Source of the DNA: Phymorhynchus buccinoides
Taxonomy: Eukaryota; Mollusca; Gastropoda; Neogastropoda; Raphitomidae
NCBI GenBank assembly: GCA_017654935.2
Contig: CM065712.1
Location: 27,645,760 to 27,709,759 of the forward strand
Length of the DNA stretch: 64,000 nt
Reading direction: 5' to 3'
The position numbers were made by a program, and so were the translations under genes. Below the pieces are notes generated by a model. The model was not told the origin of the DNA. It made no database searches and was given only the letters and a program-made list of their open reading frames with translations. Position 1 is the first letter of the stretch. Every line of letters begins with the position of its first letter. Below are positions 35,121 to 47,275 of the stretch, one piece after another.

Positions 35121-37804
35121 AAACCGGAAGCTGAATGCGGTCTCAAGGAAAGGGGAGGGGGGGGGGGGCAGTGGGAGTACTTACAACATGCCTTGAACCA
35201 CTACACGTCATCTAAGAACATTAAAGGGGTAAGTCGGGGACCTTTACCACACTGGTCAATATAGGCATCTAGAAATAAATGAGCATTTTGCCTCCGTATT
35301 TTTAACAATAACTCCATGGGGTTAAAACTGCTACGAGGCGGGAAGTTAAACTTTCAACGTGGGCGATTGCTAAGTTAAACATATCCAAATACGAATGAAC
35401 ATTTATTGTAAGCACCCATATATACTATTCGAAATCAGTAGGGAAAGAGGAGGAAAATGGCGAACTAAACACAAAAATCTCACCAAATGACGTCTTTATG
35501 CCAAATTTTTGAGGACATACTGTTCTTATAGAGGTCGAGAGAGATTGAGAATGCTTAACAGACGAAAGAGAGAGAGAGCAATGTCTCAGGAGAGTAGGTC
35601 TTATATGGGAGAGAGTCTTTAAAATGGGAGGCCTTATAAGGGAGAGCTCCACTGTATAACAGAGATAGACCTAGATCTACATTCATTCTCCAAGTTTTAA
35701 ATGCATTTATACAAAATAATAAAGAAGGTGAGAGGAGAGAGAGAGAGGAGAGAGAGTCGGATCCCAATCTCCATCACATCTGTTTTCTCTCCTCTCTCTT
35801 TTGAGCCTCTAGAGGATGATCGGTAGAGCAAGGAGGAGAAGAGTCGGGGAATGAGATCAGAAGAGGAGTCATCAAATCTCGACAGAGAGCTCAGGAGGTC
35901 GAGAGAGGCTGTCACAGTTAACAAATGTACTCCGGACGGACCAGATCTGCAGTCAGAGTCAGAGAAAAGAGAGGGAGAGGGGAGAGAGAGTGAGAGAGAG
36001 AGAGAGGACGAGAGAGAGGGAGAGAGAGAAAGAAAAAAAAGAGAGAGAGAGAGAGAGGAGAGAGAGAGGGAGAGAGAGAGGAGAGGAGAGAGAGAGGGAG
36101 GAGAGACGTTACATGTTGTTGAGTAGAGATGTAGTCAGTTGTAGAGACACAGAAACAACTCAGAGAGAAAGAGTGAGTAGAGAGAGAGAGGGGAGAGAGA
36201 GAAAAAGAGAGCAGAAAAAAAGAGAGAGAGAGAGAGGAGAGAGAGAGAGCGAGAGAGTCCCCAAGCCAGCAGGGGCCAAGTTGGAAGGGAGGGGAGGAGG
36301 GAAGAGATTACGAAGGCGAAAAAGAGAGGCAAGCCTGGGTTAGTTCTAGTGCAGGTGTCAGCCGAGACGCTGTGATTCGGATACATGGGGGGAGGAGAGA
36401 AGGTTTTAAAGGGACAAGATTGCGAGCTCAGTTAGGTGTGTAAGGATGACAGTATTACTATCAATGGTGTAGGGGGGATAGTTATGAAGAAAATATGTTC
36501 ACGGTAACAACAACAGAAAATCAGGTAATTCAGTATTAATGGCAATGTACGCATACGCGAATATGACATTATTGGAGGCTCTCATGAGAGAGTGTCCTAT
36601 TAGCTTTGAGTGAGGAATCATGCGAGATTTGTTCGTGGATGTCACGAGAGGGGAGACAGAACGACAGGCTCATGGACGGTCAAAGAAGATATGCTAGGCA
36701 GCCTGTAACAGAAGGAGGCCAATTGACGTAGGTGTGAGTGATGCGGTGAGAGGTGCACGAGTAAGCAGACATGTAGTGGAGAACCGTTAGAGCGACGCGA
36801 TGGTGGTTTACGGAGAAGACAGACGAATATGCTTTCCCCCATGAGCCTCAGGCGGTAAGAAGATGAGAGGCGACGGAGTAAGTCTGAAGACTGCTGTGTG
36901 GGGTCGTGTGGTGCATAGCTAAAGCCTCTAGCAGAGTAGAGGTCGGAGGAGAGGAGTAGTCTGAGAGTACGAGTCTGCAAGAGAGAAGATCATCGACCGA
37001 ACGAACCTTGACCTTTCTCTTTTTTAAAATATAATCTGAGGGAAAAGAAAAAAAGAGATAAAGGAGGTCACAAACAATACAGGCTTGTTTAACCACCAAA
37101 CCATATCATCCACAACACACGATCATTTGCCCTGCATTAACATAACTTAAATAATTTATATTTTGAAAGAAAAAAACAGAAGCTCTCTCGCATCACCTCT
37201 CTCTCATCTATCCTCTCTCGCTCTCGCTCGCTCGTACGCCTCTCTCTCTCCCGCTCTCTGTCTCTTTACACTTACACTTTCATTGTTTCTGCTCGTCACA
37301 TACGATCTCTGCTTTATGCGGTTCGTTTCTTTGTCCGGGTTATGCTGTTTTCTTTCTTTCTGTCTCATTCGGTCTCTGTCTCTGCGTGCAGTCTCTGCTC
37401 ATCTCTGTCTCTCTCTCTCTCGCTATCAGTTTTCCATCTGTTCTCCGCGGTGTCTCTCTTTTGTCTTTATCCTGCACAGAAACAAACTATTTCAGTGTCC
37501 AGTGTCCCCCCCCCCCCCCCCCCCCCCCCCCTCACTGGAGTTTGTGTCATCTGCTTAAACTTGCATGTCTAAAAATTTGTATGATGTATAGCATACGAAT
37601 AGCATGCAAAAGAATTTGTAGAATTTTGAAAGCCAAACAAGTTTACATTAAAGTTGTGTATTACGCTTCTGCAAAGAGTATTGTGAAGAAAACAAATTTT
37701 GTGTTGTAATAACGAGGCGTGAATTGTATGATGATAACACATTTGACAGTGCTTCATCCTCATTTTGGTTGTTGTTTTTTAAAAGTGTATAACCACCATT
37801 TCTA
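35121..37804. other. gene-less, GA- then CT-rich stretch
   Basis: A G run (35157-35168), GA-rich tracts (35560-35760 and 35950-36250), CT-rich tracts (37180-37440) and a C25 homopolymer (37507-37531). Fragments such as aggccttataagggagag (35629-35646) resemble the ends of the MITE at 54631. Open frames are low-complexity Arg/Glu or Ser/Leu only. Confidence 0.6.
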
Positions 37805-37988
37805 AACCTTTGCAAAATCACAGAAGTTCGTTGCTAAACTTTTGCAAAACAACATCAATTGCATCGTTAAAAATAAATAAAAACTGCATTCATCATAAAA
37901 CATGACCAAAAAAAATAAAAGGACTGCACACATAAACAAATTTCATCCTCGCCTTTTAGGCAGTAAAAACCTGTACAGGGCCTCAAAT
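37805..37988. repeat. 184-bp direct repeat, left copy
   Basis: Runs from aaacctttgcaaaatcacag to the ctgtacagggcctcaaa end. It pairs in direct orientation with 39133-39316. The two flank the palindrome at 38012-38987. Confidence 0.75.
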
Positions 37989-38011
37989 GGCACACTGTTA
38001 AAGGGGCACAC

Positions 38012-38987
38012 TGACGGATGAGTTTTTGTAAGAAACACGTCGAGATCACCAGGAAAAACACCCTTTACAGAGATTGCAACACTTAACTTTGCTCTGGCTT
38101 TCTATAAGTCAAATCGGCGTTTCCTCTTTGGCGGAGGAGCAGGAAGTCAAATGCTTTCACTCAAAGAGAAGGCGATCGCTGTCTCTTTTCTGATGGCTGA
38201 CTAAATCGTTTGCACGAAGTTTTGGCAATACAAGCATTAAAAAAAAAGAATTAAGGTCAAGATGTGCCACCCCCCCCCCCTACATTTCTCGGTTAATTCC
38301 ATTATTTTTTCCGTTTTTTGCCTTTCTTACTAAGCATAAAGCTGTATTTCATTAACCTTTTTTTTTAAGCTAATAACCTTTTTTGGAATACTAACCCTAT
38401 CCCTAAACCCTAGGCCATTATCTAATAGGACACCCCCCCCCCCCCCCCCACCATGTACTGCAGTGTACGGCGTCCATTTGTCACAGTCGTCTGGTTGATT
38501 GCGTTTTTTTCCGTTTTGTAGGGTTGGGTGTTGTGTGCAACGGTTAAGCTTAGGGCTAGGGTTAGGGTTAGGGTTTAGTATTCCAAAAAGGTTATTAGCT
38601 CAAAAGGTTCATAAAATACAGCTTTATGTTTGGTAAGAAAGGCAAAAACGGAAAATTGCAAATTAACCGAGAAATGCAGGGGGGGGGGGGCACATCTTTA
38701 CCTTTACCCGTTTTATCTAAAGGAGTTTTACCTCACAACAAAAGAACCAGATCCATTTTGTTTGTTACTGCACTACAAAAAAAGAAACGCTTCAACCACA
38801 ATAAGTGAACGTCACCCACCCAATCCAAAATGGCTTTTCTCCAGTATCTCTGCCAAAGAGGAATCACGCTGTTTTTACAGTTTGATTTCTAGGACAACCA
38901 GAGCAAAGTGAGTGTTCCGATCCTTGAAAAGGCTGTCTTTCTGGTGATCTCGGACATGTTTCCTTGCAAAAAACTCATCCGTCCCCA
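38012..38987. mobile_element. foldback-type palindrome, about 0.98 kb
   Basis: Arm 38012-38416 is the reverse complement of arm 38548-38987, with an unmatched bubble near 38150-38230. Matching pairs: gacggatgagtttttgtaag with its complement near 38960, tttgctctgg with 38893, catttctcggttaatt with 38660, and aaagctgtatttcat with 38610. Near the centre both arms carry telomere-like tracts (ctaaccctatccctaaaccc and gggctagggttagggttagg). No protein is encoded. It is a candidate Foldback-like element or a long inverted duplication. Confidence 0.7.
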
Positions 38988-39132
38988 CCATGGTCCACCT
39001 TTTAAACATTCTTGCTACCCCCCCCCCCTCCCCTCTCCCGCCCCGTTGCCAATCGCTAACTATACTAAGCTACTGTCGGCCACGCTCCACCCCACTCCTT
39101 CACTCCACCGACGATCGTGTCGTCTGCTTTTA

Positions 39133-39316
39133 GCCTTTGCAAAATCACAGAAGTGCCTTGCCAAACTTGCTAAATCACAGCAAGTGCATTGTGAAAAAAA
39201 GATAAATTAAAAAATGCATTTATCATGGTAATAACAAAACAAAAGTAAAATGACTGCACACTTAACACTTTTATGTTTCGCCTTTTTGGCAGGAAAAAAC
39301 TTTACAGGGCCTCAAA
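39133..39316. repeat. 184-bp direct repeat, right copy
   Basis: Direct counterpart of 37805-37988, sharing cctttgcaaaatcacagaag, gactgcacac and tttacagggcctcaaaa. Confidence 0.75.
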
Positions 39317-39776
39317 ACAAGGACATCTATACATACATGTCGTGAATGTGGTGAATTTCATTGTAGCAGACGATGGGGGGGGGGGGGGAGTTTACTGTAA
39401 AGCAAGCTGTTCTTGTTTTGCTATTACTTACTCGATTATTAGACAACATTATTTTCTTTTCTGTATGCTTGCATTGTAAATTCATCACACCATTTCTTTG
39501 AAGAAATACTTACGGATGACTTACATTCTTCTATCCTCACGTGCATTATCAGTGATATTCTTGACCACGCCCCCGTTCGTTTCATCAGTGTGCATAACAA
39601 CGACCGTTGAGAGACTCATGAGTAGCTTTAGCCTACCAATCTGACCAACAAGCTATAGGAAGAAGGGTAAGTCTCTATAGGCCTAGTACAAAGGTAGCAG
39701 ACCGACACAATCATTTGACAGTCAAAGATGAAAATGAGCCAAGTTGGGTTCTTTTCAGTTCATTCACACAAGTAGG
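39317..39776. other. gene-less spacer
   Basis: A G homopolymer (39374-39388) and no frame with a domain. No repeat recognised. Confidence 0.5.
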
Positions 39777-41000
39777 CTGAGCCTAACCATACTCTCGTTG
39801 TGTTTATGACTCTATATCAAAAGTCAAAGTCTGTTTCTCTCAGTTTCAGGACAACAAACCTAGGCTGACCAGACCTGTTCTATTCAGACTCTCGATCTCA
39901 AAGTCTGATTCTTTTCCGGTTCATGAACAACACAAGGCTGATCCGACACTATCCTCATCGTGTTTTGAGTTTCGATCTCAAAGTCTGGTTCTTTTCCGTT
40001 TAATGACAACACCGTAGGTGATCCTAACCTTGTCCTATTCGTACGACTCTCGATCTCGAAGTCTGTTTTTTCCCATTTTTATGCCAATAACCCTAGGCTG
40101 ATCTGGCCCTATCCTATTCATTTGTATGGCTCTCAGTATAAAGTCTGGTTCTTTACAGTTTCACAAACTACCCTAGGTGATCGTAACCATATCTCTTCAG
40201 TTATGATCGAATCTCAAAATCTGGTTTATTTCAGTTTCATGACAACATTGTATAGGCTGTCCTAACCGTATCATATTCATGATTGTGACTCTCGATCTCA
40301 AAGTTTGGTTTTTTTTAGTATGACCACCTCTAAGCTGATCCTAACTATCCCCTACATTGTTTATGATTCTTTTTAATCTTTTTCCAAAGTTGGTTTTTCA
40401 GTTATGACAACAACCCTAGGCTGATCCTAACCATATCCTCTTCGTGTTTCGGTTTCTCGATGTTAAAGTTGGTGCTTTTCGTTCATTGGCAATAACCCTA
40501 GGCTGATCCTACCCCAATCTTTTGTGTTTATGACTGATCTCAAAGTCGGTTCTTGAGTTTGTTACACCAACCCTCCCTAGTCAACAATTAGGCGATACTA
40601 CCCTTATTCTCTCATGTTAGACCATCAATCTCAAAGTCTGGCTTCTTCGGCTTCATGACAATAAACCTGGCTGATACTAACCCTATTCTCTTCATGTTTA
40701 TGATTCTCCCCCCCCCCGATCTCAAAGTCTGTTCTTTTCAGTTTCATTACAACATCTTAGGCGATCCTAACCCTATCCTCTTCATGTTTAAGACTCCGAT
40801 CTCAAAGTCTCTTTCTTTTAAGTTTCATGACAACAAACCTAGGATCCTAACCATATCATCTAACGTCGTTTACGACTCTCGATCTCAAAGTCTGGTCTTT
40901 TTAGTTTCACGACAATAACCCAGGCGGCTTAGCCCTATACTATTCAAGTTTCTGGCTCTCGTGTCTCAAAGTCTGTTCTGTTCAGGGTCACAACAACCTA
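39777..41000. repeat. 81-bp degenerate satellite, about 15 copies, truncated by gap
   Basis: Each unit reads roughly ggctgatcctaaccctatcc, then tcttcatgtttatgactctc, gatctcaaagtctggttctt and ttcagtttcatgacaacaa. Copies differ by many substitutions and 1-5 bp indels. The array runs straight into the 500-N gap, and the sequence right of the gap opens with gtctggtctg, a possible unit remnant. Confidence 0.88.
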
Positions 41001-41500
41001 NNNNNNNNNNNNNNNNNNNNNNNNNNNNNNNNNNNNNNNNNNNNNNNNNNNNNNNNNNNNNNNNNNNNNNNNNNNNNNNNNNNNNNNNNNNNNNNNNNNN
41101 NNNNNNNNNNNNNNNNNNNNNNNNNNNNNNNNNNNNNNNNNNNNNNNNNNNNNNNNNNNNNNNNNNNNNNNNNNNNNNNNNNNNNNNNNNNNNNNNNNNN
41201 NNNNNNNNNNNNNNNNNNNNNNNNNNNNNNNNNNNNNNNNNNNNNNNNNNNNNNNNNNNNNNNNNNNNNNNNNNNNNNNNNNNNNNNNNNNNNNNNNNNN
41301 NNNNNNNNNNNNNNNNNNNNNNNNNNNNNNNNNNNNNNNNNNNNNNNNNNNNNNNNNNNNNNNNNNNNNNNNNNNNNNNNNNNNNNNNNNNNNNNNNNNN
41401 NNNNNNNNNNNNNNNNNNNNNNNNNNNNNNNNNNNNNNNNNNNNNNNNNNNNNNNNNNNNNNNNNNNNNNNNNNNNNNNNNNNNNNNNNNNNNNNNNNNN
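41001..41500. other. assembly gap of exactly 500 N
   Basis: Placeholder gap interrupting the 81-bp satellite. True length unknown. Confidence 0.98.
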
Positions 41501-41574
41501 GTCTGGTCTGTGGCAACTCCTTTCAACTGGCAAATATTAAAGAATCGTACCCCCCTCGTACCTCTTCAATCACA

Positions 41575-41608
41575 ACACACACACACACATCACACACACA
41601 CACACACA

Positions 41609-41648
<40 letters not shown>

Positions 41649-41665
41649 CACACACACACATGACA
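41575..41665. repeat. (CA)n microsatellite
   Basis: CA run with TCA and CTA interruptions immediately right of the gap. Confidence 0.93.
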
Positions 41666-43345
41666 CACAATTCTGGATCTACCTAGCATGTAGAGGTGGT
41701 TGATGTGTGTGTAATATTACACCTACCCTGTGATAGGTGGATACATAGCCTAAGGATATCAGAGCAGTTTAAGGAATATGTATAACAATTTTTTAGGAAG
41801 GATTAAGGATACCCTGTGAAAGTCCATGAAAGTGTAAAATGTAATCTAAGGCTTACTTTTGTTACAGGTTTTTGACCATCCGTGTGAGGATTATTCATCA
41901 ATGAATATTCATGAGGGCTAAGGAAGTACCTCCAATGATGGTAAAAAAACCTTGTTAGGTTCTTTTTGTTAAAAGAACGGGGGTTGTACATGTTTAAAAT
42001 CGTAGATAGCCTGATTGCTAGTGATAACTTAGAATACTGGTGGTATTTGTGAATAGACCGTATCAATAAGGTGATCTGTATGAAAGGATGTCTAATATGG
42101 AATAGACTTGGAAAGCTGAAAATTATACACACTCTTCCATGTTGTGTAAATGTACTATATTCGAGGGTAGTAATAGAATAAACAAAATAAGGTCAAGCTT
42201 TTTTTCAATCCAGCCTCGCCCTCTTAAAAAACAAATACAGTTTAAAAAAAAAAGGAACAAACTAAACGGCCACAAACCAAAATTTACACAAAAAATGATT
42301 TTCTCGTCTATTTTCTTACAATAAAAAAAATATTCACAGTATAAGGCATTCACACAGTTGTTATCAGTCTGCAAGAAAAAAAAAGTATTCGCCTTATACG
42401 TTCATAAAATATGGTGCACATAGTGGAGTAGTATTAACTTGTGGCGGTGCCATAGCGATGAGGTTTAAAACGAGCGTGGTCACCGACCTACAGCTACTGC
42501 ATTAATTAAAAAAAATCGAGCCTGTACTGGTTCGTACGCCTCCGGGCATTGCCTTCAGATTGTGTCCCAACATCTGTGTATTTACAAATGTCAATATGTG
42601 TCGGATTCAGACCAAGAGGACGTAAAACTCCATTTGGGTCGTCGCTGTACATAGTGAAGGTGAACTTGCAACACGACTGTCCCGTAGTAGCTGAGAGGCC
42701 TTAAAGCCTCAATTTGGTGAGCTGGATGTACCTACCCTTCACATGTTTATCCAATGAGAGAGATTGTGGGGGTGGGGGTTTCTTGTATAAAGAGATCTCT
42801 CATATTCTGGAAGTCCTGATGCTTCAACTCCCCTCTTATACATCACACTCTTGACTTGCCTTTTTCTACTGTGATTACTATCTTTCTGCTCTACTGGGTT
42901 TTTTTTTCTGTTTCTTTATTTACAAAGTTTCCACTCTATACAAACAAAGAACATGCCGGTTCAGATACATAACCAAGAGTATGCGCAGGAAGTTATCTGG
43001 AGAGTGAAGAAAGGGACACAATTTAATAGATAAAAAATAATACAAAGCAAAGTTCACAAACCTATATGTTAAGACCTCCAAAGTCGGGATCTTATAACGG
43101 AGGTCATCTTAATAGAAATAAGGTCAAACAACCACTCCTGAGAAAAAACAGTTTTGATATGAGAAGTGGTCCTTTAAATCGAGGGTTTTATGTAGGTGTG
43201 AAGCACACACAAACAACCCACTCATACAGTCATACGGTGCAGCAGCTCACATGAATCAAAAACAAGTGTGCCATTCATTTCAACAGTATTCATTAAATAA
43301 TATATCGAATGCACTCAGTTTCTTTTAAAAAAACAATTAGCATAA
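41666..43345. other. AT-rich stretch without gene
   Basis: Only short frames without domains. A segment near 43070-43200 (cttataacggaggtcatctt, taaatcgagggttttatgta) may be a decayed MITE related to the one at 54631. Confidence 0.5.
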
Positions 43346-43934
43346 TACCGTATTTTCAAGGACTATCAGGCACACCTTTGTATAAGGGCGCATTCCCCAT
43401 TTTAGTTACTATTATTTCTTACTATTCTATTCAGTCACATTATAAGGCTGTGTCAGACCAATTGACATAAGCGAGAAACACAAGGCGACATTCAAAATGT
43501 TGTAATGCTAGGCTTAGTGATGGTGCGGAATTGTCTTTTTAGCCATGGCAGCTCATCGCATAACACATCTCCAAAGTCGGAATGTGGCTGCCCAAGGCAA
43601 CGATAAATCAAAACCGGTCTACACACGTAATATTCTCATGCCCTACGTCTACTGAGCATTTTGGATAAAGTAGATAATGCCGTCAGCTGTGGTCATGATC
43701 ACTGGACGTCTTAAGCCAGGAACGAAAACAACAACAATAAGTGTGCAGGGTCGTGAGTCTGGGGTAAATATCCTGCATTAGTCCGAACAATCCGTACATG
43801 CCTCATTATAAAAATTTTAAAAAAAACAATTTAACGTTTGGCATGCTAGCAAAGAAACACATGTCAACCTGCACTCAGGACTTTTAGAGAGTGACATCTA
43901 CAAACTCAATATAATTTTTTTAATTTTTTTGATA

Positions 43935-45275
43935 ATTCAATCCAAAATTCCAAAGTGGGAGTTGGGCTGCCCACGTGCGAGTTAATCAAAAACGGTAACA
44001 CGTATGTTTAATCTTAGTGGGCATTGGAATGAAAACAGAAACAACCCGGAAGTGCTGTTGCGAGATGATCCCTCGAGGGTCTTTAGCCAGGAACGAAAAC
44101 AACAACTAAAGTGCAGGGTCTGAGTGGGGAAAATTATCCCTTATACTTCTCGTTCAGAAAATTACACGGTACATGCCCATTATAAAAATATAAAACAATC
44201 TTAACGCTTTGCATGACTACATGTCGCAATAAACACATGTCAACTGCACTTCAGGACTTTTGTGAGCAGATGATAGTCTACAAACTCAATTATATATTAT
44301 TTTTTTTACTATATCAACAGTTCTATTTGTTTATTCAAATAAACCATGTGATAAGTCAATGTGTATTATGGCTCATACAACAGAAAACCAACTCATAACC
44401 ATACGTCTGAAATGAAACTTTGGAAGAAATAAACTTAAAGGTGTACCACAAATGGATGCAGCAAGGAAAACAAGGCTAAAGTCGGGCAGCCACAAGAGAG
44501 AGAGACGAGAGAGAGAGAGAAAAGATTTGATTGATTGAAAAAATTTGTGAAAAATAAAAATATAGAGATAGATGATTCGTTGTGTTGCCTGTTAATCTGT
44601 GGTCTCTGGCCTTTCTGATGAAAATTATGAAACAAGTCAAAAGTGAGATATTAACGACATTAGCCTTGTTTTCCTGTGCTGCATCACAAATACTAATCTT
44701 TCAAATGTCATAAAAAATTAAAAACATCGATAGAAAACTGAAAAAGATCAGAACATTGAACCATTGGCATTGCGATCAAATATAAACAAAGTTCGTAATC
44801 AATCAAGTTAGTGCATTGATGAATAAATGTCAAATAAAATGATAATGAATGAAATGATTCGTTTCATAATGAATTTCCCCCCCCCCCTTCACCAACGGTT
44901 TCTTGCTCTTAAGTGTGTTCACCAGCATCAAACCTTACTCACAATAAAAGAGGATGTTCAATATGAAAAAAAATCATTTGCTGATGAAAAGCCCACAACA
45001 ATACTAAGTTTTAGTTTTATGGAAAACCATCAACCAAATCGTACACAATTATTCCTGATGAAAACCCACACTGGACAGTTTTTTATTCTTAATGTAGAAA
45101 AAACAAAAACATCTCCTGATGAAAAACACCACACAGCTCTCTGTTCTACAGACAAGGAAAAAAGAAAAACCGAACAACCTAAAACAAATCAACAATTCCA
45201 CAGAGCATTAGTGCCAAGGAAATGCTTTGCGCAAACAAAAAAAGCTTTCGTGTTACAGCCACCAAAGATAAGGAC
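43935..45275. repeat. tandem duplicate, copy 1 (with MITE)
   Basis: Collinear with 45935-47112. Both contain, in order, ggctgcccacgtg, aagccaggaacga, aaaatataaaacaatcttaa, caggactttt, aacttgggaagaat-type sequence, atcgatagaaa, tcctgatgaaaacccaca and a final acaaaaaaagcttt-type motif. A third, shorter copy of the first 0.45 kb lies at 43475-43920. It contains a 231-bp insertion absent from copy 2. Confidence 0.8.
44454..44684. mobile_element. 231-bp MITE with TIRs, TSDs and an empty-site partner
   Basis: Ends are inverted: left atgcagcaaggaaaacaagg and right ccttgttttcctgtgctgca. They are flanked by the 7-bp direct duplication cacaaat (44447-44453 and 44685-44691). The duplicate block at 45935-47112 reads caccaaattataaactttca across the site with no insert. 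The GA-rich interior has no coding frame. Confidence 0.8.
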
Positions 45276-45934
45276 ATACTTAAGGACTTACAAGAGTATT
45301 TTGAGACACCTTCTTCTGCGTTCTCGGCCAATATGGCCATAAGGGAAATACATACTTATGTGTCCTTTTACCACTTTTTGCTGGGCTTGCTCCATGCAGC
45401 CGATTCATTCTGGTTTTGGAGGAAACTCAAAGAAGAAAAAATGGACGATGTCTGTGACTTTGGAAACAAAAAGCAGGAAAATGGGCCGAATATCAATGTC
45501 TGACTTATGAATAAGTCAAAATGTAGATACATAGTAGATGAACAAAAAAAGAGAAGAAAGCAAGTCAAAGAGAGCGACCTATTAAAGGAAATTACAAGCA
45601 CAGAACTTCCAGAAGAGTGAGGGACAATTTGTACAAAAAGACTCCAGGTGTCCCCCTGGGATAGATTGAAGAGGGTGGTGCGTCCAACTCCCCGCAATGG
45701 AGCATGAGGCATTCACCATGCCAGTGACAATACACCAACTGCATGAAGAATACTACGAAGAGAAGCGGGTAGTGCATGGACAGATACTTTTACAAAATTA
45801 AAAAAAGCATTCATATATATATAATAACAGTTAAGTAGCTGCCTTAGGGCATAAGGCGTGCCCGACACAAGGCTACATCAAAATGTTGTTATGCTATGAA
45901 TAGTATAGAGATTGTCTTAGCGTATGGCAAGCTC

Positions 45935-47112
45935 CTAGCATAACACAATCCACATTCTCAAAGTGGGATGTGGCTGCCCACGTGGCGCCAGTTTAATATA
46001 AAAAAAACCGGTCACACATGTAATGTGTTCTGTGTATCTCGTAGTTGGGGCATTGATATGAAGCGAACACACCGAAGGTGCGTTGCCGAGATGATCCCTG
46101 GAGCTTTAAGCCAGGAACGACGGAAAACAACAACATAAAGTGCAGGCGGTCCTGAGTCATGGGGGAAAAGTATCCACCTTACATTATAGTCCGAAAATTA
46201 CGGACAGACGCCCGATTATAAAAATATAAAACAATCTTAACGTTTTCATGCTAGCAAATACCACATGTCACACTGCCACTCAGGACTTTTGGAGAGTGAT
46301 ATCTACAAACTCAATCCTATAATGTTTTTTTATATATCAACATTTCTATTTTTTATTCAAATAACCATGTGATAACTAGATAAGTCCAATGTGATATTAG
46401 GTCCTAACACAGAGACACCAACTGACAAGTCAACCATACTCTGAAATGAACTTGGGAAGAATAAACTTATAAGTTGTACACCAAATTATAAACTTTCAAA
46501 TGTTCACAAAAAAATCTAAACAATCGATAGAAACGAAAAGATCAGACACTTGAACATTGGATTGCTGCATCAAATTATAAACAAAAGTTCGAATCAACAA
46601 TGTATGATTGAATAAATCAAAAGAAAAATAATAATGAATGTAAGTTTTCCACTACATACATTTCAGTATCACAAAGTTTCTTGCTTCTTTTGTGGATTCA
46701 CCTAGCACAAAGTATTCAAACCTTTCCACGCTTTAAAGTGTCGTGGATGCCCACGCACAGCAAAGGTAATCAAAACGTCACACAGGTAATGTTCTAACCC
46801 TAGTTGGGGGGATTTGTACAATAATCGATGCATCGACTTGTTCGGATGATCCCTGGAGTATGTAAGCATGGGAAACGAAAGAAACAACAAAACAAACATT
46901 TCCTGATGAAAACCCATACATGACAGATTTTTGTCATCATGTACAAAAACCAACGTCCTGATGAAAACATGACAAGGTCTGTTTTCTACAGAAAATAGAG
47001 AACAGAAAAACGAAAACCATCTATCAAACAATTCATAGAGCACTAGATTGAAACACTAGCTTTCAAGCTGAGTCTTTAGCAAACAAACAAAAAGCTTTAG
47101 CGTACAGCCCAC
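45935..47112. repeat. tandem duplicate, copy 2 (empty site)
   Basis: Partner of 43935-45275 without the MITE. Many 1-bp differences between copies suggest age or sequencing error. Confidence 0.8.
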
Positions 47113-47275
47113 CAAAGGTGCCATAATTTTCGGACTAAAGTGTAAAGCACACACCCTCAAATTACCGATTTAGATTTTTTAACTAATGTTCTTACTATTT
47201 ATGTAAATCATTTATAAGCTTATTGGGACCGAGTCTGTTAAAAAAGTATGCCTTATAGTCCAAAAAACTTATGGT

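Larger units (their letters stand above)
43346..47275. mobile_element. nested DNA-transposon-like block with recurring TIR motif
   Basis: The left end carries taccgtattttcaaggacta and the right end carries ccttatagtccaaaaaactt, an imperfect inverted pair. Related motifs (cggactataaggc types) recur inside near 43765, 44150, 46185 and 47113. The inside consists of about three copies of a 0.45 kb segment, two of which extend to a 1.2-1.4 kb tandem duplication. No transposase frame is recognised, so the block is non-autonomous or decayed. Confidence 0.6.

Noticed and set aside
35851..36343. Arg/Glu-rich frames
   Set aside because: Products of GA dinucleotide tracts; the same at 51005-51331, 58064-58297 and 61192-61503.
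38520..38580. True telomere or interstitial telomeric array
   Set aside because: Only about three TTAGGG units are present, mirrored in the other arm of a palindrome, so it is part of that element.
44827..45342. 171-codon frame with DEKPHTG-like strings as a zinc-finger gene
   Set aside because: No CxxC...HxxxH spacing is present, and the segment is part of a tandemly duplicated non-coding repeat whose second copy is not open.
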